This document shows, in pieces, positions 55,441 through 64,000 of a stretch of 64,000 nt of DNA. The stretch spans positions 267,243 through 331,242 of the forward strand of contig SZWC01000082.1 in the NCBI GenBank assembly GCA_023375785.1, read 5' to 3'. Position 1 is the stretch's first letter. Each line of letters begins with the position of its first letter. The position numbers were made by a program, and so were the translations under genes. The DNA comes from Penium margaritaceum. Its lineage: Eukaryota; Streptophyta; Zygnematophyceae; Desmidiales; Peniaceae. The notes under the pieces are model-generated. The model searched no databases. It was not told the origin of the DNA and worked only from the letters and a program-made list of their open reading frames with translations.

Positions 55441-56005
55441 ATACTTGCAGGCAATGCAGCATGCACGCCTGAAGTACGACGAAAAGGGGAGGTCAGACCC
55501 CTTGTGGCTGGTCTGCTACACTGACGCGGACTACTCCGACGATGTGGACAAGAGGAAGTCCACTTCTGGCTATGTGTTCTTCCTCGCAGGTGCAGCGGTC
55601 TCGTGGTGGAGCAGGAAGCAGGATTGCTTTGCCACATCCACAGTGGAGGCGGAGTACGTCGCTCTGGCCGAGGCGGTTAAGAAAGTGATGTGGCTCCGCA
55701 GATTGCTGGGGGAGCTGGGCGTGCCACAGCAGGAACCTACGGTGGTTCAAAAGGACAGCACCGGCTCCATCTCGTTGACCAACAACCTGATGCAGCATAG
55801 GAAGACAAAGTACATCAACATGCGCTACCACTACGCGTGCGACATGATGGTGAAGGGACAGTTTTTGCTGCAGCATTGCAGCATGAAGCACATGCTTGCG
55901 GGTTGCTTGACCAAGGCGCAGCCCCAGGATCAGCATGTTGTCAGCCTTGCAGTGCTTGGGTTGACAAGCTGTGAAGGACTTGAAGGCGGAGACGCGGACG
56001 AGTGA
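55441..56005 (+). pseudogene. pol: Copia-3 RNase H region and polyprotein end
   Basis: LVCYTDADYSDDVDKRKSTS, YVFFLAGAAVSWWSRKQDC and STVEAEYVALAEAVKKVMWL are the RNase H motifs. VVQKDSTGSISLTNNLMQHR and the tail HCSMKHMLAGCLTKAQPQDQ follow, ending GDADE. The stretch from about 55445 to 56005 is one continuous reading frame. The purine-rich GGGGGAGA just before 56050 is the likely polypurine tract. Confidence 0.88.
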
Positions 56006-56049
56006 GAGTGGGCATGAGGCATCTGGCATGGAAGGTGCACGGGGGAGAT

Positions 56050-56761
56050 TGTTAAAAGTGCCCCTGCCATGGATGCCGTTTGCTGGTTTCACCAGTAGGG
56101 AGTGGTTGGATGTCTGATCCAGATTGCAAAATTGGACCCCTTGCAGTTTGCCATGCAGTTTTGAGCATTCAGTTGCTCAATTTGATTGAGAATTCAGAAA
56201 GTCAGCCACATATGAAGTTCAGGTGATAGGTGGATGGAATTTGGGTTCCGTCATTGGTGACGGATTCATTCCACCACCAGTGATCCGAGTTCGACTTCAA
56301 TGAGCTCCAAGGGTACATGGGCCATGAACAAAAGGGACGTGGATGATCTTCTGGAACAGGGCGAGTCTTCCCTCATGTTGGGATGACAGAAAGGGTGCTT
56401 TGACAGGCCACCGTCGAAGCGCCTCCCGTCACTCTCGTTCGTGGGTATGGTGGGCGGCTTGGCTCCACCATGGGTTACTCTAACTGCCGTATAAGGGGCT
56501 CTACTGCTCCGTTTTGGGCGTGCTTGAATGCGTTGGAAACCTTAGATCACACGCTATACAAATTTGACGCAATCAAACCAAAAGAACAAACCATGGATAA
56601 TTCCCAGCCTTTCTCAGTTTCCGCACTCTGTATTCTGCAATAAATCTGCTCCCTTGGTGTTGTGGCGACCCAAAGCACACACCTCCTTTGAACGTCTCTT
56701 TGCACTAAGCAGCCGTGTACACGTAGGCAGTCCAGGGCACACCAGGACAGCATTCGTGACA
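56050..56761 (+). repeat. Copia-3 3' LTR
   Basis: TGTTAAAAGTGCCCC to CATTCGTGACA, the only uninterrupted copy of this LTR in the window and the reference for the split 5' copy. It holds a TATAAGG string near 56491. After it, gttgtacctttcgcttgcttgctcc leads straight into reverse-orientation satellite. Confidence 0.9.
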
Positions 56762-59700
56762 GTTGTACCTTTCGCTTGCTTGCTCCACCACTCTGTGGCT
56801 TTCTGTTATGTTCTTTGGATTTCTCCACCGTTCTCTGGCTTTCTCCACCTTTCTCTGGCTTGCTCCACCATTTCGCTACCTGCTGGACCATTATGTGGCT
56901 TGCTCCACCAATCTCTGGCTTGCTCTTCTATTCTATGGCTTGCCCTACCTCCCTCTGGCTTGCTCCACATTTCTCTGGCTTGCTCCACCGTTCTGTAGCT
57001 TGTTCCTCCTTTCTGTGGCTTGCTCCACCATTATCTGGCTTGCTCTACCTTTCCCTGGCTTGCTCAACCATTCTCTGGCTTCCTCCACCATTCTCTGGCT
57101 TGCTCCACCGTTCTCTGGCTTCCACCACCATTCTTTGGATTGCTCTATCTGTCTAAGGCTTGTTCAACCTTTCCCTGGCTTATTCCACCGTTCTCTAGCT
57201 CGCTCTCCCTTTCTCTGGCTTTCTCCACCTTTCACTGGCTTGCTTTACATTTCCGTGGCTAACTCTACCGTTCTCTGCTTTGCTCCACCTTTCTCTGGCT
57301 TGCTCCACTGTTCTCTGACTTCCTCCATTGTTTTCTGGATTGCTTCACCTTTATCTGGCTTGCCCCACCTTTCTCTGGCTTGCTCCACCTTTCTCTGGCT
57401 TGCTCTACCTTTCTCTGGCTTGCTTTACCTTTCTCTGGTTTGTTTTACCGTTCTCTTGCTTAATCCGTCATTATGTGGCTTGCTCCACCATTCCCTGGCT
57501 TGCTCCACCATTATGTGGCTTGCTCTACCCTTCTCTGGCTTGCTGCACCCTCCTCTTGCTTGCTCCACCTGTCCATGGCTTGCTCCACCGTTCTCTGACT
57601 TGCTCCTGCTTTCTCTCGCTTCCTCCAACGTTCTTGGACTTGCTCCATTGTTTTCTGCCTTGCTCCACTGTTCTCTGACTAGCTCCACCGTTCTCTGGCT
57701 TGCTTCACTGTTCTCTGGCTTGGTCCACCGTTCTCTGGCTTGCTACATCTTTCCCTGGCTTGCTCAAACATTCTTAGGCTTGCTCTACCTTCCCCTGGCT
57801 TGCTCCACTGTTCTCTGGTTTGCTCCAATGTCCTCTGGCTTGCTCCACTGTCCTCTGGCTTGCTCCACCGTTCTCTTGCTCACTCCATCTTTCTATGGCT
57901 TGCCCCAACTTTCCTTGGCTTGTTCCACCACTCTTCGACCTGCTCCAGTGTTCTCCGCCTTGCTCCATCGTTCTATGGCTTGCTCCACCATTCTCTCACT
58001 TGCTCTACAGTTCTCTAGCTTGCTCCAGCGTTGTCTAGCTTGCTTCACGGTTCTCTCGCTTGCTCCACTGTTACCTTGCTTGCTTTGTTGTTCTCTAGCT
58101 TGCTCCACCGTTCTCTGACTTGCTTCACCGTTGTGTGGCTTGCTCCACCGTTCTCTGACTTGCTCCACCGTTCTCTGGCTTGATCCACCTTTGTATAGCC
58201 TGTTCCTCATTTCTCTGGCTTGCTCCACCATTTTCTGGCTTGCTCCACTGTTCTCTGGCTGGCTCCACCGTTCTTTGGCTTGCTCTAGTGTTCTCTGGCT
58301 TCCCACACCATTCTTTGGCTAGCTCGACCGTTCTCTAGCTTGCTCCACTGTTCTCTAGCTCACTCCACCATTTTCTGGATTGCTCCTCCTTTCCAAGGCT
58401 TGTTCCACCCTTGTGTACCTTGCTTCACCTTTCTTTGGCTTGCTCAACCTTTCTGTGGCTTCCTCCACTAATCTATGACTTGCTCCACCGTTCTCTGGCA
58501 TGCTGCACCTTTCTTTGGATTCTTACACCATTTTCTGGCTTGCTCTACCGTTCTTTAGCTTGCTCCACCATTGTTTGGCTTGCTCAGCCTTTCTCTGGCT
58601 TGCTTCATTGTTCTCTTGCTTGCTCAACCATTCTTTGGCTTGCTCCACTGTTCTCTTGCTTGCTCCACCATTCCTTGGCTTGCTCAACCAATCTCTGGCT
58701 TGCTCCATCTTTCTCTAGCTTGCTTGACCTTTCTCTGGCTTGCTCCACATTTCTTGGACTTGCTCCACCGCTCTTTGGCTTGCTCCACTGTTCACTGGCT
58801 TGCTTTAGTGTTCTCTGGCTTGCTCCACCATTCTCTTGCTTGCTTCACCATTCTCTAGCTTGCTCCACCGTTCTCTGACTTGCTCCAGCATTCTCTGGCT
58901 TGCTCCACCTTTCCCTGGCTTGTTCAATCTTTCTCTTGCTTGCTCCACTAATCCCTGGCTTGCGCCACCATTCTTTTGCTTGCTCCACCATTCACTGGCT
59001 TGATCCACCATACTTTGGCTTTGTCCATTGGTTCTTCATTGCATTTCCTTTCTCTGGCTTCCTCCACCTGTCCCTGGCTTGCTCAACCGTTCTCTGGCTT
59101 GCTCCACCTCTCTCCAGCTTGCTTAACCATTTCGGACTTGCTCCACTGTTTTCTGGCTTGCTCCACCATTCTCTAGCTTGCTCCACCATTCTCTGGCTTG
59201 CTCCACCTTTCCCTGGCTTGATCGAACATTCTCTGGCTGGCTCCTCCTTTCCCAGGCTTGCTCCACCATTCTCTAGCTTGATGAACCATTCTCTGGCTTG
59301 CTCCACTGTTCTGTGGCTTGCTCCATCGTTCTTTGACGTGCTCCCTTATTCCGTGGCTTGCTCCACTGTTCGTTGGCTTGCTGCACCGTTTTCTGGCTTG
59401 CTCCATCATTCTCTGGCTTGCTCCACCTTTGTGTGACATGCTCCAACTTCATCAAGCTTGCTCCACAATTCTCGGGCTTGCTGAACCATTCTTCGGCTTG
59501 CTGCATCATTCTCTGGCTTGCTCCACTGTTCTCTGGCTGGATCCACCGTTCTCTAACTTGCTCCACCATTGTCTGCATTGCTTTACTGTTCTCTTGCATG
59601 CTCCACTGCTCTCTGACTTGCTTCACCGCCCTCGGCCGTGCTCCACTGTTCTCTGGTTTGCTCCACTGTTCTCTGGCTTCCTTCACCATTCTCTAACTTG

Positions 59701-61555
59701 CTCCACCCTTCTCTGATTCCTTTCTCCCTTTTCTAGCTTGTTCCAACTTTCTATGGCTTTCCTCACCCTTCTCTTGTTTACTTCATTGTTCCCTGGCTTG
59801 CTCCACCATTATGTGGTTTGCTCCAACATTCTCTTGCTTGTTCTACCATTATCTAGCTTGCTCCACCATTCTCTGGCTTGCTCTACTGTTCTCTAGATTG
59901 CTCCAGTGTTCTCTGGCTTGCTTCACCTTTCTCTGGCTTGCTCCAGCTTTTTCTGGCTTGCTCCACCTTTCTTTTGCTCGCTTCGCCTTTCTCTGGCTTG
60001 CTCCTCCTTTCTCTAGCTTGTTCCACCGTTCTCTGCCTTGCTCCATCGTTCTCTGGCTTGCTCCAACTTTCTCTGGCTTGCTCCACCATTCTCTCGCTTG
60101 CTCTACCGTTATCTGCCTTCTTCCATTATTATCTGGCTTACTCCGCCGTTCTCTAGCTTGCTCCACCATTTTCTAGCTTGCTCCACTGCTCAATGACTTG
60201 CTCCACCGTTCTCTGGCTTGTTCCGCCATTCGTTTGCTCCCTCCACTCTTCTTTGGCTTGCTCAACCATTCACTGGCTTGCTCCACCATTCTCTGGCTTG
60301 CTCCATTGTTCTCTCACCTGCTCCACCGTTTTGTGGCTTGCTCCAGCTTTCCGTATCTTGTTATACCTTTCTGAGGCTTGCTCCACCGTTCTATGGCTTG
60401 CTCCACCATTCTCTGGCTTGCTCCACCGTTCTCAGTTTTGCTCCACTATTCTTTGGCTTGCTCCACCATTCTCTAATTTGCTCCATCGTTCTCTGCCTTC
60501 CTCCACTTTTCTCTGGCTTCCTCCATATTTCCCTGGCTTGCTCGACCTTTCTCTGGTTTGCTCCACCTTTTTGTGGCTTGCTGCACCTTTCTTTGGCTTG
60601 CTCACCTTTCTCTGGCATGCTCCACCGTTCTCTGGCTTGCTCCACTGTTATGTGGCTTTCTCCAACGTTCTCTGGATTCATTCACCTTTCTCTTGATTGC
60701 TTCACCGTTCTTTGTCTTCCTGTACCGTTCTCTGGCTTGTTCCATCTTTATGTGGCTTGCTCCACCTTTCTCTGTCTTGTTCCACCTTTCTTTGGCTTGC
60801 TCATCGTTCTGTGACATGCTCAACCGTTCTCTGGCTTGCTCCACTGTTATCAGGCATGCTCCGCCGTTCTCTTGCTTACTCTTCTGTTATTCAGCTTTCT
60901 CCACCGTTCTCTTCATTGCTCCACTGTTCTTTGGATTGCTCTACCAATCTCTGGCTTGCTCCGCCTTTCTCTGGCTTGCTCTACCTTTCTGTGGCTTGCT
61001 CCGCCTTTCTATGGCTTGCTTAACCGCTCTTTTGCTTGCTCCACTGTTTTCTGGCTTGCTCCACCATTCTCTAGCTTGTTCTACCTTTATGTGGCTTGCT
61101 CCACCTTTCTATAGCTTGCTCCACCTTTCTCTGGCTTGCTCCAGCGTTCTTCGACTTGCTCCACTGTTCTCTGGCTTGCACCACCGTTCTCTGGCTTGCT
61201 CCACCCTTCTCTGCCTTGCTCCACCATTATCTGGATTACTCCACCGTTCTCTGGTTTCCTCCACCATTCTCCTGATTTCTGTATCTTTCTCTGGCTTGCT
61301 CAAGCTTTCCCTGGCTTGCTTCACCTTTCTGTGGCTTACTCCACCTTTCTTTGGCTTTCTCCACCTTTCTCTGGCTTGCTCCACCTTTCTCTAGCTATTT
61401 TTTCTGTTCTCTGGCTTGCTCCACCTTTATCTGGCTTGCTTCACCCTTCTCTGACTTGCTCCACGTTTCTCTGGCTTGCTCCACCATTCTGTGGCTTGCT
61501 CCACTTTTCTCTGGCTTGCTCCACCTTTGTCTGGCTTCATCCACCTTTCTTTGGC
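56762..61555 (-). repeat. 20-bp satellite array, - orientation, block 6
   Basis: Satellite in the reverse orientation for 4.8 kb. It includes a spurious + strand reading frame of 451 codons at 56763-58118 with the repeating peptide pattern LACSTVLWLAPPFSGLLHRS. That length comes purely from the stop-free unit. A local phase break lies near 59036-59046 (cattggttcttcattgcatttcc). No gene is seen. Confidence 0.96.
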
Positions 61556-62030
61556 TTGTTTTTTCCGAGGTGGTCATATTGTCATTAAGAGAAAGTTGAT
61601 GTGAAGTGGAGGAGATAGGCTGATGTGTGCTAAATAAATGGTTGGGAATGATGGAGCAGGGAGGTGAGAGCTCAGAGTGCATGGCGAGACAAGAACGAGT
61701 GATGAGCAAGCAGGGCGTGGACACGGTTGCAAAGCCGCGGAACCAAAAGGGAATAGGATTGAAATACTGTCCAGGGTTAAACTTGAGGGAAAAAACATCC
61801 TTGCTATACATGGGCAGAACATGACAGAAAAACTATGAAGCGGCTTCTTTCCACTAGCCGGATATGGGTGACACATGTCAATTTATTAGGGGATATCTTG
61901 ACTGTTTGGTCTCAGCGCGTATATCCAAGAGCCGTTTGTCATGTTGGTTTGGCTGGAGACCTGAACTTTTATTGAGAGCTTGGATAATGTCCATGGAATA
62001 TTGTCTTGTCAGATTATGTTTCCAACATTT
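61556..62030. other. Unidentified 475-bp non-satellite island
   Basis: Unique-looking sequence between two satellite arrays of the same orientation. It starts around TTTTTTCCGAGGTGG and ends around CAGATTATGTTTCCAAC. I find no inverted ends, no convincing target duplication (the flanking cttgtt is also satellite sequence), and no match to the LTRs, hAT ends or coding parts elsewhere in the window. Reading frames in it are short (65-138 codons), and the longer ones borrow satellite sequence. It could be a fragment of an element with no other copy here, captured chromosomal sequence, or filler DNA at a repair junction. Confidence 0.6.
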
Positions 62031-64000
62031 CTCTGGCTTGTTGTTCCACTGTTCTCTGTCGTGCTCCACCGTTCTCTGGCTTGCTCCACTGTTCTGTGGC
62101 ATGCTTCACCGTTCTCTGGCCTCCTCCACCTTTCTCTAGCCTGCTCCACCGTTCAATGGCTTGATCCACCATTCTGTGGCTTGCTCTACCTTTCTGTGGC
62201 TTGCCCGACCTTTCTCTGGCTTGCTCCACTGTTTTCTGGCTTGTTCCACCGTTATTTGGCTTGCTCCATTGTTCCCTGGCTGGCTCCATTGTTTTCTCGC
62301 TTGCTCCACCGTTCTCTGACTTACTCCACCGTTGTATGATTTGCTCAACCATTCTCTGGCTTACTTCACCGTTCTTTGGCTTACTACACCGTTCTCTAGC
62401 TTGTTGACCGTTCTCTTGATTGCTCCACCATTCTCTGGCTTGCTTAACCGGTCTTTGGCTTGCTCCACGTATCTCTGGCTTGTTCCACCATTCTCTGGCT
62501 TGCTCCACTGTTGTATAGCTTGGTCCACCTTTCTCTCACTTGCTCAATCGCTTTTTGGCTTGCTTCACTGTTCTCTGGCATGCTCCACCTTTGTCTGGCT
62601 TGCTCCACCATTCTTCGGATTGCTCTATCTTTCTCTAGCTTGTTCAACCTTTCCCTGGCTTGCTCCAATGTTCCCTGGCTCGCTCCACCTTTCTCTGGCT
62701 TTCTCCACCTTTCAGTGGCTTGCTCCACCTTTCTATGGCTAACTCTACCGCTCTTTGGCTTGCTCGACCTTCCTCTAGCTTGCTCCACCGTTCGATGACT
62801 TCCTCCACTTTTCGTTGGCTTGCTCCACCGTTCTCTGGCTGACTCCACCTTTCTCTGGCTTACTCTACCAGTCTCTAGCTTGCTCCACCTTTCCCTGGTT
62901 TGTTTTAGTGTTCTCTGGCTTACTCTACTGTTCTTAGGCTTGCTCCACCGTTCTCTGGCTTACTCCACATTTCTATAGCTTGCTCCAACCTTCTCTGCCT
63001 TGCTCCACATTTCTCTGGCTTCCTCCACCGTTCTCTGCCTTACTCCACTGTTCTCTGACTTGCTCCAGCGTGCTCTAGCTTCCTTCACCGTTCTCTGGCT
63101 TGCTCCACCGTTCTCTGGCTTGCTCCATCTTTCTCTGGCTTGCTCAACCATTCTTTGGCTTGCTCCACCTTTCCCTGGCTTGCTCCATCGCTCTCTGGCT
63201 TGCTCCACTGTTCTCTGGCTTGCTCCGCTGTTCTCTGACTTGCTCAAGCGTTATCTGCCTTGCTCCACCGTTCTCTGGCTTGCACCACCTTTCCCTGCCT
63301 TGCACCACCATTTTTTGGATTGCTCTACCGTTCTCTGTCTTGCTCCACCTTTCTCCCCCTTGCTCTATCATTATTTGGCTTGCTCCACCGTTCTCTCGCT
63401 TGCTCTACCATTCTCCAAACTGCTCCACTGTTGTCTGGCTTGCTCCATTGTTCTTTGGCTTGCTCAACCATTCTCTTGCTTGCTCCTCCATTCTCTGGCT
63501 TGCTCCACCATTCTCTGGCTTGCTCCACCGTTCTCTGACTTGCTCCGCCATTCTCTGGCTTCATCCACCTTTCTCTAGCTTGTTCGACATTTCTCTGGCT
63601 TGCTCCACCGTTCTTTGGCTTGCTCCACCGTTACCTGGCTTGCTCCACTGTTCCTTGGCTTCCTCCACCATTCTCTGGATTTCTCCACCATTCTCTAGCT
63701 TGCTCCACTGCTCTCTGGCTTGCTCCACCTATGTCTGGCTAGCTCCACCATCCTCCAGCTTGCTTTGTCGTTCTTTGGCTTGTGCCACTGTTCTCATACT
63801 TACACCAGCTTTCTTTGGCTTGTTGTACCTTTCTCTTGCTTGCTCCAATGTTCTATGGCTTGCTCTTCCGTTCTTTTGCTTGTTCCACCTTTCTCTGGCA
63901 TGCTCCACCTTTCCCTGGCTTGCTCCACAGTTCTGTTACTTGCTCCACTGTTCTGTGGCTTGCTCCACTGTTCTCTGGCTTGCTCTTCTGTTCTGTGGCT
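62031..64000 (-). repeat. 20-bp satellite array, - orientation, block 7
   Basis: Reverse-orientation satellite to the window edge. The first units after the island are irregular (ctggcttgttgttccactgttc), then the regular 20-bp phase returns. No other sequence class is seen. Confidence 0.96.

Larger units (their letters stand above)
36327..56761 (+). mobile_element. Copia-3: Ty1/copia fossil, host of three nested insertions
   Basis: The outermost element of the nest. Its LTRs match across 36327-36607 plus 41772-42211 (5', split) and 56050-56761 (3'). Its internal parts lie at 42212-42639, 49033-49079 and 53118-56049, separated by copia-4, copia-2 and a hAT element. Without these insertions it would be about 4.7 kb. 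Recognised parts are gag, zinc knuckle, protease, the C-terminal end of integrase, reverse transcriptase and RNase H. It is broken, with ten or more breaks besides the insertions. The LTR pair differs at perhaps one site in six to eight by eye, so it is old, and it must predate its three insertions. No clear target duplication is visible (attat against gttgt). Confidence 0.88.

Noticed and set aside
36322-56766. Target duplication flanking copia-3
   Set aside because: The flanking five bases (attat and gttgt) do not match well enough, and worn satellite on both sides makes chance matches likely.
61627-61824. A small gene in the 475-bp island
   Set aside because: The longest frame confined to the island is about 65 codons, with no recognisable domain and no supporting signals.

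Overview
The window is a repeat-dominated stretch of a eukaryotic nuclear genome. About 37 of the 64 kb is one 20-bp satellite (consensus GGAGCAAGCCAGAGAACGGT). The rest is transposable elements: four Ty1/copia LTR retrotransposon fossils, one hAT DNA transposon with a decayed transposase, and three short non-autonomous hAT-type elements. I recognise no host protein gene and no functional RNA gene. The copia proteins, the hAT transposase and the initiator-tRNA primer sites suit a protist or plant-lineage genome. A green alga or related photosynthetic eukaryote is a guess from the style of the copia proteins, not a demonstrated assignment.

Layout: satellite in + orientation at 1-16615, interrupted by short hAT-type elements at 5993-6320 and 14439-14765. 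Copia-1 (+) lies at 16622-22169 and carries a third short hAT-type element at 20768-21095. Satellite + resumes at 22170-34665, switches orientation near 34666, and runs as the reverse complement to 36326. A 20-kb nest follows at 36327-56761. Reverse-orientation satellite fills 56762-61555 and 62031-64000, separated by a 475-bp island of unknown sequence.

The nest can be read as layers. Its host is copia-3 (+), with LTRs at 36327-42211 and 56050-56761. Copia-4 (-) sits inside the 5' LTR (36608-41771). Copia-2 (+, 42640-49027, target duplication catcc) sits inside the gag region. The hAT element (49080-53117, 8-bp target duplication with one mismatch) entered the same gag region 47 bp from the copia-2 site.

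Three observations stand out. The hAT element and the three short elements share almost the same 13-base terminal inverted repeat and make 8-bp target duplications, so they look like a master and its dependants. Copia-1 and copia-2 carry, directly after the 5' LTR, a perfect complement of the initiator tRNA-Met anticodon arm, implying half-tRNA priming as known for Drosophila copia and yeast Ty5; copia-3 and copia-4 have worn versions. The satellite has higher-order structure: related blocks flank copia-1, and one block preserves the empty site of a short hAT-type insertion. All coding regions of the retroelements are broken, and nothing in the window looks like an active gene.
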